A stretch of 64,000 bases of DNA from Setophaga petechia (GCA_024362935.1 JANCRA010000019.1:15574634-15638633); one strand, 5' to 3'. Positions 1-14,656 are shown, counted from the stretch's first letter. Numbers and translations: made by a program. The notes: generated from the letters alone by a model not told the origin.

Positions 1-1810
1 TTGTTCAATGAAGTGCTTAGTTCTTTGCATAGGAAAATTCGCTGACAATATCCTTGACTCACAGGAGATATCTGTTCTATGAAGAGAAAAGAATGTTTCC
101 AGGAGATAAAATTTGTTATTCTTTTTGCTATTATTTTATTAAGGTGTCTGGTTTATTAGAGCATATCATCTTAATTTTGTGCAGCTGAAGCGGGGGGCAG
201 GGAGGAGAATGTAGAAGCAGAGAGAGGTGAACAAGGCCAGAAGGACGTATACTAAAGAAGTAAACTCTGCAAATCTTGATAAATGCAACTCCACCAGTAA
301 GTGACAATATAGGTGAAATATTTCTCTTTTAAACTTTTTCCATTAGTTTTTTGACAGGAATATACTAGTTCAGCTTTAATGAGATTCTAGTGTAAAAACT
401 TCAGGGCTAAATAAAAGAAACAAATCAAAAGGACCGGATGATTGCCATTTAATGTGAAAGAATGAAAGTGCAAACAATCATTGTATGACATCTAGCTGTG
501 CTAGTCACTGCAGAATGACAGGTAGAACAATTCAAAGTTACTGATCTAAAGATGGAATAACAGCTCATATGTTTGAAGTGCTCAGAAGATGAAGAAATAA
601 AACAGACTCTAAGATAAGACATGGTTAAGCCTTTTAAATTCCATGCCTTATTGTCAGCATCATTTGAACGCTTTTGTACACATTTTTTTCCCCTCAGAAA
701 CTATTTTATCGAAGGAATTACTTTTAAGAGCTGATTTTTATTATTATCCTCCAGGCTGTATGATGTGCTTTGTTTTTCAACAAGACAAGAAAAAATGTAC
801 ACAATGAAAAGTATATTACTAGTTTTCTAAGCACACATATTGTATATATTCAGAAGTATGCATTCTCAGTATATATTGGCAAACTGTGAATTATAAGTTC
901 AATAAACCACATTCTAATTTACTCTACAGGTAGTCTCACTATTTTAACATGCGATGTAACAAATTTTTTTTATGAAATTCTGTTTATATTTTCCTTGTCT
1001 ATTCTTTTCTTGAGATTATTTTAAGGCTCTAAGGAAAATCACCTATTCTTTCTTTCAGCAAGCCCTTTTTATCAGTGAAATAACCTATTCTAGTTACTGC
1101 TGGAAACAATAATCTGTAATTGCTGCTTTCAGTCCTAATTTGGCTTGTCTCTAGTTTTTCATCTCAATCTAATCTAAACCTATTTGAGCAAATAAAATGA
1201 TATTTACCTCATCCTCTGTTACAAGCTTTCAAGATTACAGGCTTCAGGAAAAATCAATACAAAATACCAGCTTAGCAGCAGGTTTGTGCTCAGAAAGAAT
1301 GCTAACTTTTCTTTCCTGCATTTTCTGACTCTCCACTCCCCTGGAGTGAAAGCAAACCTTAGACTATAAGGACTGAAGGGGTAAAAAAAAAAGAAATACA
1401 AAAACCCCAGCCTTCAGTGATGTGTTTGGTTCATGGTTAGTAGCCACTTTTGAACTTACAAGCCGAAGTGCAGTGCATGGTCAAGCTCCTAACCTTTAGC
1501 TTCTGCTTCCACACTACACATCTTACAGAGTTCACCAAAAGGAAGGATCTCGACCTCACGGATGATTTTTCAGACTCAAATGCCATCTTCATTTATTATT
1601 TATTTGCTCCAAGCAGTTGGGATTTGAGGTATCATCATACCTGACTGACTGATTTAAGGAAGTGGCCACCTCTCTGTGGGGGGATCTCATGAGAATGAAA
1701 TCCTATTACTTTCCAAAAAGATTACTTCATTTGCTGCCTGGGATAAGCTTTTGAAGAAAACATTTGAATTTTGAGTTTGTAAACAACCAAGAATTCTCAA
1801 CAGTGGTACC

Positions 1811-1891
1811 TTTTGTTCCTGTTTTCTTTCTTTCTTTTTTTTTCCTTTTTCTTTGTTGTGTTTGTTTTTTCTTTTCTTTTTTTTTTTTTTC
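1811..1891. repeat. T-rich / (CTTT)n low-complexity tract
   Basis: About 80 bases are almost pure T with C interruptions, including several CTTT units and a 14-base T run. The long open frames that cross it on both strands are phenylalanine- or lysine-rich and result from this composition. It may be the decayed poly(A) tail of an unrecognised minus-strand retroelement, but no element body is evident beside it. Confidence 0.8.
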
Positions 1892-4800
1892 TGAATAAGA
1901 AATCTGGTTGTTTTGCATTTAGATTTTGCTTTGTTATATTTTGGTTGGACTTTTTGACCAAGAAACGGATCAATAAAAAAATAGGTGTCTTTATAAGAAT
2001 TATACTGTACTTATAAAACTTCTCAAATTATTCATTCTGTCTCTTTGTAAAAGAGAAAACCTCCTTCTTTTAAAACTTATATTTGATTTCTCATTCAATG
2101 ATTTTATCACAGATTTCCTCTTCCCACCTCCACTTTGTGAATGGTGTCTGATTTGAAAAATTATGCATTATTTTTTCTCTCTTTAGACAGACACATGTGA
2201 AAAGTTTACCACTACATTTTTATTTCCCTCATAATATTAGCAGTTTTATTGATATATTTAGGGGAAAAATGTAAATAGGATATTAATACCTATTGTATTC
2301 ACCTAACTGTGGTTACTAAATTAGTATCCCAGCCAGGCTAGTGAAGGAAGAACCTTTGGAGTGCTTGAGTCTTAGATGGACTAAACTTCTCTTTGGAGAG
2401 ACTTTTTGTTTTATTTAATATAGATGGTAGCTGAGGTAACCTCAGGTGATTAATCCCAAACTTACTTGGGATAAAACCTAAGTGATAATTTTGCTGCAAG
2501 TATCTTCTAAGACAAGACTCCTATTCCACAGACCTTTTCTCACCTGTATAGGATTCTCCAGGAACCCAGAGTGGCTGAAGTGTCTATTATCTTCAAGTAC
2601 AACCCTGACAGAAACACCTAAAGCTTAGGATGAGCAGTTGCTAAATGTAATTACTCTATTTTTGCAGAGTGATCTGTTAGATGCAAGTATCTGAAAAATA
2701 ATTGAAGATTATTTCACTCCACTTGTGTCCAAGATTTGCCAGTGTGTAGGTGAAGTCAATGCTCTCTTGTATCTCTTTCTCACCAGTCCTCTTTACCTGC
2801 GGTAATGATTTATCCTCAGGTGATTATGTGTCTCCTTTTCAAAGAGAAAATGGCACAACTTACACTTCCCGGAGCTGTTGTTCCAAGATCTCCCCAGATT
2901 CTTTTGTCACCTACATTCAACTCATATTTTGAGCCTATATGTTCTTAATGAAAACCAAAATAGGAAACATATGATTTCGAAAAGAAAAAAAACCAAAAAA
3001 AACCACTTTTATTTTATAGCAATATGTATTGGTCTCATTAAACTTTGTGAGGCTTCATCCCCATTTTGTAAGCTGACATAGGAGTAATGTGAACAAATTG
3101 CCTGTCCATCTCTCAATCATACCAATAACTTTGGAAGTCTTTGACCTGTTCAAGAAAATTTGACACCCACAGATAAATGCTTATAATTCTAAGTTCAAAC
3201 AGTAGGTGGGTAATGCCTATCCCATCCATATACATAACTCTTTGGACAGAAATGAGGTGTTGTCCTGTTTAGCTCAGGGACACAACTGGAACTTTCCCTG
3301 CATTTTACCCCTGTGCAATTTCTGATTCTGTTAGCGGTTTTGAAGAGTCTCTTAGCAATTTAGGCAAGATTTACAAATTCATACTTGGCACATCTATATA
3401 CAATTTTGATGAAAGCATTGAACAAGCTTCTCTGTTCTATTTCAAGAGCCCTTTTACATTTAGTTTTCACCACTTCTTCTGAAGCTATTTGCAGATAAAA
3501 CTGGCTGAAATAATACAATGATACAGCATAGTCACAGTTATATCAGCTGAAGGTGTTTACACAGTGATTGTAAACTCCTTCTAAAAACTTACAAAATTTC
3601 CCCTAATTGCTACAAAAAGTATTTGACCATGGCAAAATAGACAAAAACTTCACTCAACTCATTAGACAAGAACAGAGGAAAGTGTACACTCACTAATAAT
3701 TGTAAAATACTTATTAAAAAACTTCCAAATGTTTATGATATCTTATAGCAGAATGATTTTCTATGCTTATGATTTTTAGGAAAAACCAAATGAAGGTGAG
3801 CAAAAATCAGCAGATTGTAGTTCATCCTTACTGGTCACCTGGATTCTGTGTCAAGGAACAAGAGATATTTTCTTCAGGGAATGACTGCTAGATTATTGAT
3901 ACTACTTCACCAGCTGAAAATGTAGACAGGATGGCCCTTTAAGCTTATCTTCCAAAAGCATTTTGTCTGAGGATTTTGGATAATTCCAGAAGATCTTATT
4001 TGAGTTTTTAGTACTTCTTTAAAAATGGTAAAACAAAGATTAGTGTCACACTGAGTTGATGCAATGGGCCAATCTTCAGTTTTATTTAGTTTCATTCAGT
4101 TTTAGAATATATTCAAATAGTAGAAACATCACATCCTTACATATCCCTGTGTAAAATTTTATTCTAGCATGACAGTGGTGAGGAGTGACATAGTGCAAAG
4201 TTCTGTGATGTAATGTAACCAATGAAGAGAAATAGCTGCCTCCTTAGAAAAATTCCAGTGCTTTGTATTGGGAGAGACATTTAAATGGCATCTATTCACT
4301 CCACTCCACTACTCCAGTCCATTTATTGTAGCCAATTGTTGTTAGCAGTCTTGTATTTCAGACAAGCTCTTCAGAATACTGGTAGAGTTATACAGATTCT
4401 AATACAACAGAGCATTATCTTGCAAACCCTCTGTACCCCCAGCACAGGAATCAACACAACTACCACTGTAAATAGTAACAATGGCACAAACAGAATTTCT
4501 TGTATTTGTTAACAATTATAAAAATATTATTAGTAATGATAAGAATAACAAGTTCTCTCAATTCCTAATTTGTGAGATAATCTTTTAACAACCTGCCATG
4601 GTTGATTCTAAAGGGCAGCTACTGCTTCCTGTACTGAGCAGAGTGACCAAGATAACAGCAGAAGTCACACCTCCACATCTGCTGAGAAACCTTTGTCTTC
4701 CAGAAGGCAGTCAAAACCTGAAGTTCTCCTGCAGATGCTGAGAATTAAAACATGGCACCTTCAGGCTTAAAAGAGTCCATCTCAGTGACCTGTGCTACTG

Positions 4801-5850
4801 AAGTAATATTTAAGTACCTTGTGTTATCTTGGCATGGAGACCATTGTCTTAATTTTCTTATACTGTCAAATTCTATATTTATTGTAGTAAAAGGTCATTG
4901 GATAGTTCCATGTAGTCTTTTTCTCCTTGGAAACCTGTTAGGTTTCCCATTATTTTGTTTTAAATGCCTAAAATATCAGTTCCAAAACCAATAAAAAAAA
5001 GTTTTTTCTGTCTGATCCTACTCCTAGTAATCTAAATGTAGAAATTCCAGGACAAGAATTTGGATGTAAGTCTCGCTGCCTTAAAGTGTTGGACCTACCT
5101 GAACCTCTCTGAGCCTTTAAACACACAGAATGCCATCACAAACCCATTTTTGTTTTAAATGAGAGTGTTGCAGTATTCCAACCACTGTTCACTTGCAAGC
5201 ACTCATACTTGGTGATTTAGCACAAGGATCTAAGCTGCACTTTATTGTTCACCCTGCAGATCCACTTGTGCAATTGCACTCAGCTAAGCACAGTCTGGGT
5301 TTGTACCTAACATTAGTTGAGTGTAGCAGCTAACTTACAGAATGTGATCTCTCAGCTCTGGAAGGCTAAATTGCATCAAAAGAAAATAAAGCATCTGAAT
5401 GTCTTGAAACTAAACATTATTCATCCATATGACCAGGAAATACTGAAGAAGTAAAGAAGATTTTGGATGCTTCGCAGTGCCAGACTACTTTGCTCACATG
5501 TGCCAATACTGGCAGCTCAGAGGAGAACATGTAAAGTTCTCTCCTCTCCCAAAAAAGGCATTGCCAGACCTGATAATGGCTTGTACTTTGCTTTTGTCAC
5601 CTATAAAATATTATTTTAATTGAAGTAATGCATTTTCTTTTGAATTTTTGAGGGAAGGCAGTAGGTTGCTTAATTTGTGTGGGATATTAGAAGTAGGTTT
5701 TGTGCCCTTCCTTTTTTTTAAAAAGTAAGTTTCCTGAAACACCATGAAGAAAAAAAAAAAATTAAAAAGGAAATTGATGCAGAATGGGTAAAACTGAATG
5801 AAAATCAGACATTTGGTTATTTTTCCTCTGAGTTCTCCATTTAGATACCT

Positions 5851-5892
5851 TATTTTTTCTTCTTTTTTTTTTTCTTTTTTTTTTTTTTTTTT
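5851..5892. repeat. T-rich tract
   Basis: About 40 bases are nearly uninterrupted T with three C interruptions. It is either a simple repeat or the complement of a poly(A) tail. No retroelement body could be recognised on either side. Confidence 0.8.
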
Positions 5893-8269
5893 GTGAAGTT
5901 TGGAATAGTTTCCAATTATTGGAATTTTTTTCCCTCTGACTCTCTTATTCTTTCATATTTTCTCCTACTGCTGGGGATTCAGTCTCATCTGGAGGAAGAA
6001 GGCACTGAGGTCAAGTTACAGCTTAAAGAGTGTTCAACCTCTGTTTCAGGGAAAAACAGAAAAAAGACCAAATAGTCAAAACAAATGCAGAAACTCATAA
6101 AGAATGATTTATGAGTAAAATGAATTCCTCCCATTCAGAAATGATAAATTAATATTAGTATAAAGAATATGCTTCTTCTTTAAAAGCAATTTAGATTTCC
6201 TTAAAGTTTAGATGGTAGACAACTCTAAATTTAACCATTTTCTTTGTACATAGTGGAATTTGGATTGAACTTAAATTCAGAATGTTATCCAGCTGTAAGA
6301 ATCTCACAGAATATGTCCATTTTTTATTGTGTTCTTAGCCTGCATTTTTTGTGCTTGTCAATGAATTTTTTCAGACATGTTTTCTTTATTTAGTGACTAA
6401 ATTGTAAATTTTAAAAGCTTTTTTTCCCTAATTTACAAAAGCAATTTCTTTTCAAATTAATAGGTACAGTAGAACATTTTGAGTTCAGAAAATTAACTGT
6501 AAAATATAATGAATGATATTTCAAGAGCTAAGACAACATAATTTAAAATCGTCAGCTTAAGAATCAGAAATATAATTTTGCTTTTGTTGCAGTTGAAAAA
6601 TGAAGGTTTCTTTTATATACTGTATATCCCAGGATGATTTCAAAGCACTTTCACTTAGAGAAGCTAGCTGCTATTACATATGAATTTTCAAAGCTTGCCA
6701 AGGCTTTGGAAGGAATGATGAAAATTACTATTGCACGACCTTCAGGTTTTCTTTGTTTCATAAAAGGCTAAGATAGCATTTTTGTCATTTTTCTTTCAGC
6801 TCAGGTCTTTCATCATAAATATCAAAGCATGCAATTATGCCTGCTCATATCCTACCGTATTCTGCCTGTTTTCTATCCATAGTGATGGTGTTCTCTTTAA
6901 GGATACCTTTTTCTTTTGTTTTTCACAAATCTGAAAGAAGTCCCATGTTTTTGTCGAGTGCCATAAATTGTTCATGAAATGCATGTTGCATTGATTAAAA
7001 AGAAGAAGAGTTGATTAAAATAGCTTTTATTCTTTTGTTCTAAGCAAAATCCTAAAGTAATGTTTAAGTGTCAATCCTACCAGGATCATAGAAGACTGAT
7101 TTGGCCTACAGGTGGAATTTTTAAAAAGTGCTCATTGTAAAAAATAGGACAATCTTCTATTAAAATCTCTAGTTTTATGCTAAATTATTCCTATTGTTCC
7201 TTTTCATTTTTCAGGTATAAATTGTTGATTTGTCTGGTTTTGTGGTTTCATGTGGCCAGATCATCAAAGGCATAGAGTGCCAATAGCTGCTGTTGCCTAA
7301 ATTAAGTCATAGTTGAAATATTTAATCTCAAAATCAGGATACTTGTATGTCTTAAGTACTTCAAATGAGCATCTGTTGGCTTTATTTGCATATTTGCTGA
7401 TCAATTCCAATTTATAAGGCATATTGGCATAGCACAGGTGTTATATCTGGCTGAAAGATCCAATTCTTATTTCCTTCTGATTTTTTTTTTTTTTTTAATT
7501 TGGCCCTAGGTTTTTCCAGCGACTACCTTAAACACTAATTATGACATACAGTAAAAATAATAAATTCCATTAACCAATTGAAGAACAAAATATTCTTTCT
7601 TGAAAAACAGAACAGCAAACCTTTGCTACTGCTTACAGGAACACACCTCCCCATTTTTGTTTATTATGCTCAGATTTTTATCAAATTTACAATGACACAA
7701 GGAATACATTGTTTTCATCAATTTGAACTGTGCTGTCACATGAATTTGAACTTACTGGCTATGTCTTAAGTTAAATGTCAAGGGATATACATTTTTCACA
7801 TAGAATAAAATTTATTTCAAGCTTCCTTTAATGGTGGTAGAGAAAAAAAAATGACACTGTATTTTTAAAACAAGTAGAAAAGGCCTAGAATGTGTTAATA
7901 AAAATGCGTATGCCTAAATAGTAAAACTGTTACTCATAGTACCTAACATAACAAGTATTTCTAATAATAATAATTTAAACAAAGAAAACATTAATGTTTT
8001 GTATGATTTGATGATGTAAAATTATAATAAAGTTATTAACATTGTTTTCAAAAAAGCTTAATTTCACTAAAAAAACATTAGGCATATTGCAATCTTCTTT
8101 TAAAAAAAGGAAGAATCAAAAGGAAGAGGCTTTCCAAAGTATTTTGTTTTGCAGGTAATTTTGAAAAGTTCCTTCCCAGCATATAAATACTCCCAGGAAA
8201 GCCTCATCATAGTGGCTATATGTATCAATACTGCAAAAGAAAGGAAGATGACATTCACCAAGAATGAAT

Positions 8270-8320
8270 GAACTCTGTTCTTCTGTTCTAGAAGAACAGA
8301 ACTCTGAACTCTGTTCTAGA
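8270..8320. repeat. Cluster of TGTTCT/AGAACA hexamers with an everted repeat
   Basis: TGTTCT occurs at 8276-8281, 8284-8289 and 8312-8317, and AGAACA at 8293-8298. The second and fourth sites in map order of this arrangement flank a perfect inverted pair: TGTTCT, a 3-base spacer, then AGAACA. A 12-base unit, GAACTCTGTTCT, is also directly repeated at 8270-8281 and 8306-8317. The hexamers equal the half-site bound by glucocorticoid, androgen and progesterone receptors. The canonical element has the opposite order (AGAACA, 3 bases, TGTTCT), so function is only a possibility. Confidence 0.7.
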
Positions 8321-10206
8321 CTTCTAAAATATTAATAAGACTTACAAACAATGTTGCTTGCTTGTGCAGTGTCCATTCAATTTGTTGTGAAGTTGACATG
8401 ATAGGTGGAAATTCTTACATAACTCTATGTGTCATTCTTCCTAAATCAGAACCTGTACTTGTTTATTTTCCCACACTGAATTATGAGTACGCTTAGAAAT
8501 TAATTACATGAAAAAATACTTGCAACATTATAAAGTGTCAGAGATTCACAAGCAAAGCAGTTGCTTGAGAGACTTTTTTATGTCTGTAGCAACTGAGGGA
8601 CGATTTTGGCCTCTGCCTATCTGAAAACCATCTGAAGCAACTTGGTCTTTACAGTGTGTCTATCGGCCCAAACCTGCATTTCAAATATTAAACATCAGTA
8701 GTAAAGGGATCTTATACTGAATAACACATTAAAATACATTTTATTCTTGTTCCATAATACTTGCATCCCAGAATACTTTAGAGTCTAACCACAAAGCCAT
8801 TGCTAAATATGAAATTTATTTTTTAATTGGAAGAAACTCCTTAATCCACTTTAGCATTCCTTATGGTTACTACAGAATAGTAATGGCATAATTATTTTTT
8901 GTAGATTATAAATCACTCTACCTATAAGCATATCATAATACATGCTGAAATAATAGCTCCAACTAATAAAAGTTGGATTTGCCTTTGTTATGAAAACCAT
9001 AAAAATGAAATAAAAAGTATGCAAAGTGTTAAGAAGATATTCTAAAGTATTCCCTTTTGCCAGAGGTAGATACTATTAGACACTGATGCAGGTGTGATAT
9101 TTATGATCAGGGCTGAAGAGGCCAGAGCTTTGTTAATATAATAAAGCCGGTATTACAAATCCAACATCTGTAAAGTATGGGTTCCAACCAAGAAGCAGGT
9201 AAAATACTTCAAAGTTAGGGGTGAAAGATTTACTTATTGCTTTCAGTATGGGCAACAAACTGGGAGAAAAAGTTGAGTTGAAACACAGTACAGTGGCAAA
9301 CAAAGAATCAAGCAACAAAGGATAACGTAAATAATATCCATTAAAAACCATAATGATTGCTGGAACATCATGGCACCGAAAGGACAAATTATGCTGTGTA
9401 GTTTACAGAAATCAGAAAAAGGAGAGAGTCTTCCCATAAAATATAATATGCCAAGGAAAGGTGCCAGTGAAGGGGGTTCTTATGATGAAAATCTGTATAT
9501 TTAAAGGTTAGTTTACTGCAATAAATGTATGTAAGTTGTATTGCATTGCTGAATTTAGGGTATGACAAAAATATTGAATGCTTAGAAAAAAAGAAGATCA
9601 AAGATGTTACTAACTTGATATTACTGTTAATCACAATTTCTGATAATTAAATACAAATAATTGATTATCTTTAACCTGTGCAGTGCCTTAACAAGCCACA
9701 TTAAAGATGTGTGTCCTTTAAACCATTTTTTTCTAAGATTATGAATTCTAAAAACACACAGGAGAATTAAATTGGAAGTGATAATATACAGGAATTGTTT
9801 GAAAACATTTGGGTCACTACACCGAAGTGACTGCAATAGAAATTGTTTCAAAATTGCAGGAATAAGACTCAAACAAAAAAACAAGTACCGTGACATCAAA
9901 TTACAGAAAGGATATTTTCATTTGATTTTGTTGTTTCTTTTAATAACGTAACTAGTCAAAGTGACCCTAATATCAAACATGGGGAAAATTAAATTTTTTA
10001 CTCAGGATAAACGTATGTTGACTGTGTTATAACAGAATTACAGAAAGCATAACTTACTACAGCAGAAAATGTAAGACAAAAGTCAGTATCTGTAAATAGC
10101 AAAATCTGCAATATTACTATAGTCAAGCTGCTAAATCCTATCTTTCCATGTAGAAATATTCATAAATTCTGTCAGGCAAACATTTAAAATAGAATAAGAG
10201 AATAAG

Positions 10207-10256
10207 AACACACACACACAAAAACAAACAAAAGCAAAAATAAAAACAACAAAAAA
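10207..10256. repeat. CA-containing A-rich low-complexity tract
   Basis: A short (CA)n run is followed by about 35 bases of A with scattered C and single G bases, reading like a decayed A-rich tail. It has no coding content. Confidence 0.75.
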
Positions 10257-10494
10257 ATTACATATCCAGATACTAAAAAGCAAATAATGTATTGCTTAAG
10301 TATGAAGGAAACAAGAGGTATATGTGGAAATGTGTGGGTCTTCAGGGCTCCCAGGGGCTTATGGGATACACAGTGAATGATAAGGACAGATAAAACAGTT
10401 TATTTCTTCCTGAGAGCGTTCATCTTAGGTCATACAATATCTTCAAGAGAAGATCTTTTCTCAGTGTTAATCCTACTGTGCCATTATTTGAAGA

Positions 10495-11045
10495 TGTCTC
10501 AGTTTATGGGTGACACCAATCTATTTGATACGCTTAAGAGAGAATGCCATCAAGAGCTACCTTGGCAGGCTTCAGAAATGGGCCCAGGTGAACGTCATGA
10601 AGCTCAGAAAAGCCAAATGCAAGGTCTTTCACCTGGATTCAGACAATCCGAATTATCAGGAAAAACTGAGGGATGAATGACTTGAGTGCAGCCCTGCAGA
10701 GAAGGCTTTGGGAATAATGGTAGATGAAAAATTTGGCGTGAGCCAGCCGTGTGCACTTGCAGCCCAGAAAGTCAACCATTTTCTCAGCTGCCAAAAGAGG
10801 AGAGTGGCCAGCAGGTTGAAGGAGGTGACTCTCCTCCTCTACTCTAATAAGATCCCACCTGGAATATTGTATCCAGCTCTGGGCATCCCAGTGCAAACAA
10901 AGACATTGATTCCACAGAACCACCCAGAGGAGGGCCACAAAAAAGATCAGAGTGCTGGAGCACCGCTCCTGTGAAGAAAGGCTGAGTTGAGGTTGTTTAG
11001 CTGCAGAAGAGAGGGCTTTGGGGAGACCTTATTGTGGTTTTCCCA
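10495..11045 (+). mobile_element. CR1 LINE fragment, ORF2 reverse transcriptase C-terminal part (decayed)
   Basis: Several frames of the + strand translate into pieces typical of the C-terminal half of CR1 ORF2. These include a stretch around 10,500-10,630 with MGDTNLFDTLK and a following segment that resembles the post-catalytic region. Near 10,708-10,790 there is GIMVDEKFGVSQ followed by CALAAQKVN. The matching order and spacing fit CR1, the main LINE of birds and reptiles. Frameshifts and stops break the reading, and the copy is truncated at both ends: it begins after the catalytic domain and stops at the GETLLWF-like segment near 11,040, before the normal 3' tail. It is a dead copy. The open frames at 10,377-10,676 and 10,708-10,974 are parts of it, not host genes. 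Confidence 0.88.
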
Positions 11046-12920
11046 CTCAAAATAAATAAATAAACTAGGATCAGTGTCCAGAAAATAAATTGCTAGAAGA
11101 AGAAAACTAAGATAGGAGTTTACCAGAGAAAATAAATTGTCTCACAAAATCCCAGTCAGGCCAAACTAGTCTCAGTCCTTGATTTTTTTAATCAGTGGCC
11201 AAGGATGAAAGAGGAATGGCATAGGGATACTATGAGTTTTAGGCAGGCCAAAAAAAGTAATGTGTTTACTTCCAAGTACAATAAAGTAGTTTGTGATAGT
11301 GTATTAAGGCAACATACTTATATTCAAATGCAAAAATCATTGAATGCTTCATTGAATGAAGCACTGAAGCATCATGAAGAGGTCTGATGGAGGAGAAAAC
11401 ACAAAAGTAGCAGTACAATTTGGTGTGTAATTTAGGTGGTCTTATGAATGAGGCCATTCATATAATATCTTTTATAAAATGGTGCATAAGGAAATCTGAA
11501 CCCAGAGCACTAATTTTGATATGCAACAGAGCATTAATCAGGAGAACTTAAGTACAGGAAAGTAAAAACAAACAAACAATATGAAATGTTACAAATAATC
11601 ATATGGAGATCCAGGGATTAGTTTTAGGAAATTTACTGCTAATTAAATAATAGGAATAATCTTCAATACTGAAAGATATTTTCAGAAGTACAGAGCCCCT
11701 TAGATCTGTGCACTGGACAGTGGTTGCTATGCTACATATTTCAGTCCATCTCTGTAGAACACTGGAAAGCTGTGCTGGGACACTGCCAATAAACTGCCCA
11801 ATCCTACATGGTGGCAGGGTCTCCAGGATCACTTTGAAAAAATAATCTTTTTCTGTATATACATTTATATCCATATACTTTTGGGTTCAGGGAGCAAAGA
11901 GAAATTACCTTAAAACCTGTGACAAGGAACAGCCTGGTTGGTTTGCAGAAACCTGTATCTACTAGAAGAAAGAATATTCTAGACCATTATATCTGCCTTT
12001 TCTTCAGCCTTGGAGAGAGCAGATCAAGGAACAAGACTCACTAAAGGTTGCAGAAGTTAAAGCTCACTCCTGCAAGTCTAGTTAATTATGACATATATGT
12101 TTGTTTTTCCAGCACATTTGGTGAGAGTGGAGAAGGAATGGATGCACATTAGTAAGAGCCAGGTGTAAAGGCTGTAAAGGTAATTTTTGCTTGATTTTCA
12201 GTTTTTATCCAGTTAAGATTCTTTGGATCTTTCTGTATTGAAAACTACCACAAACCCTTCCTAAATGTATTTGACTGTTCTTGGCCTAATCCCTTGGCAA
12301 CTCATTTGTGACCATCCATTAAATTAGCATAGCACCTTTTACCCTTAAAATTCTAAAACTTACTATCTTAGACAAACTAAAGCTTTAGGAACTGTTAATT
12401 AGGAGTTACGGGACTTAATTAGGACATATGAAGAAGAAGGTTCTTGAACATCATCTTGTGTTGTAACACGTATTTCTATGCAAAATAGCTGTTAGTTTGT
12501 TAGAAATAGCAGAAGATGTTGGTTTGAGAATCTATATAGGACATAGGAAGAAAAATATTGAAGTTGATTTGCGTCGGCTTTTTGAAGTATGAAGCAGAAA
12601 AAAATTTTACTCATGTACTGTAATTCAGGTAGTGTTAAATAAAATAAGGAAACACTTTCCACGATTTTCTGACTGGGCTGTTTAGCATGCAGAATCTTCA
12701 GTCTATAAATGTTTTTGGTGCACAGGTATTAAAAGCATTTCTAAATATTAGGGTATCTTCCATCTGCTAGTGAGAATCCACTAAGAAGGAAGAAGACTGG
12801 ATAAAGGTGCATTTTGACAAGTGAAAACATTTTCAAGATATTACTTCTTGAATAAAGTCCTTGTAAAGAAAAACACGGCCAGTTTTTAACCTTTGTCAAT
12901 GGATGAAGTATTATTGCATT

Positions 12921-12963
<43 letters not shown>
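12921..12963. repeat. (AGAT)n tetranucleotide microsatellite
   Basis: About ten consecutive AGAT units are followed by an imperfect unit and a short degenerate extension (TAGATAGACAGAT). On the minus strand it encodes the isoleucine/tyrosine/leucine/serine-repeat stretch of a spurious open frame. Arrays of this kind are usually length-polymorphic. Confidence 0.95.
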
Positions 12964-14656
12964 CAGATATTCCAGGTGACTTTGGTGTGTTCTCTCAATT
13001 CAGGAGAAAAACATCTGTCTGATGAATCAATATAGATACATGTAGATATATCAGGCAAATATTTTCTCACTCATAGAACTTGTTTCAGAACAAAACTTTA
13101 TGCACACTCAGAAATCTTCTCTGTTAAGAGAAAGTTATCTACTGCATTTATGAATATACTGTTTGCAATTTAATCCTCCAAATCAATTTTAATTTTTAAA
13201 GTGAAAACTGTTATCAAAGTCAGAAAAATATCTTCTGATAAATTAAATGGAAAAATCTATGTGAAATCACTGAAACATCGAACAAACCACCTAAATCTAA
13301 ATTCATAGATATTAAAGGTATGATAGAGTAGCCTTTAATATTATGATCATGACTATGGAACAGATGTATGTTTTTGCCATCTTTATTGCAGCTTCCAGGT
13401 TGCACTTCATTCATAGAAAATGTAGAGTGGAAGAGAGATCCAGTCTGTAGATTAAGTTTTCCTGTAAGGTGATCTAAAAGAAAAATATGTGTCCCTTCAC
13501 TCTGTCTTGGTAACTGAAACAGATAGGCTTAACACCATTATGCTGCTTCAGAACAGTGAGTAGATTCTACCTCAGATTGACTTCCTTAGGTATGTGTCCA
13601 GATTCATGGAAGTTAATGACACTTTACTCTTTTCACTTTACTTGAGCTAATTGCAGAGAATTAGTATTGAGAGTCTCGGTTGCCTATTTTCCTAAATAAG
13701 GTAAATGTGATAGAAAGGTAGGCAGATAATAGAATGAGGTTCATAGCCAAGTAGTGCCAAAAGACAGCTGTAGATTAATAAATACCCAGAAATCAAGGAA
13801 TTGCATAAAATTAATAATTTTGAAGAATTATCCCTTCCTTATGTCACTACAGCTGTGGGTGCAGCTCTAAAATAGTGCAAGTACAGCATAACCACAATCT
13901 CTGCACTACATATTTTTCCCTTAAATTTTAGATCACAAAGTACCATGGCATCAGTTAAGCATGATTGCAAACAGTTCTTTGATGCATTACTGTATATTGG
14001 TTTTATTAAACCATTTCTTGTTTCAATCAGAAGCAGAACAGACCATTTAGTACTGGATAAAAATACAGTCGAGACAAAGAAATGGTAGAAATAATGTGAT
14101 CTTTTTAAGTTTTTATTTAATATACTTATGACTTATATTTCTTTGGGTTTAAAAGAGAGTCAAAGGGTAAAAGAATTTAGAATTATACAAAAAATCTGAA
14201 ATTACAATATCAGTATCTGTATAAAAGAGAATTTATGTAAAGTGTGGTTTTTATTTTAGCATTTTTTCTTCAGCTTCCTAAGTTACAAAATATGTAGACG
14301 CCTTCTTTTATCTATCCTTTAAGGTGATACAGTATATTGATTTGACACATCTTGAGACCTAATAATCAAGTACATGTTTTTATGATTGGCTGATGTTGCC
14401 TTGTGTCTGGCTGCCTAAAGAATGTTAAGTTGACTGAGGTCATCTATAGCCTATAGATAATCTACACAACTAATAAAAATGCTAAATAGACTGTCAATCT
14501 GTTTTCCAATCATATCAAACTCCCTAATCCAATTTGTAATTTACAAGATGAAACTAATCTAAAAAAAAAAAATAAAATAAGTGTGCTTACTAGAATAGAG
14601 TGATATATTACCTGTACTCATCTAGCTGCATTTTAACATTTGAGCTTTCTATTGAA

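Larger units (their letters stand above)
1..10494. other. AT-rich spacer, no gene recognised
   Basis: No open frame here exceeds about 100 codons and none carries a motif I recognise. The sequence is AT-rich with many A and T runs and almost no CpG. It could be intergenic or the inside of a very long intron; nothing in the sequence decides between them. The local features I can support (T-rich tracts, the hexamer cluster near 8.28 kb, a CA/A-rich tract at 10.2 kb) are listed separately. Confidence 0.6.

Noticed and set aside
10377..10974. Two adjacent open frames of 99 and 88 codons that look protein-like
   Set aside because: They are pieces of the decayed CR1 ORF2, not host genes.
12741..13070. 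109-codon open frame, minus strand
   Set aside because: It reads through the (AGAT)n array, giving an Ile/Tyr/Leu/Ser repeat.
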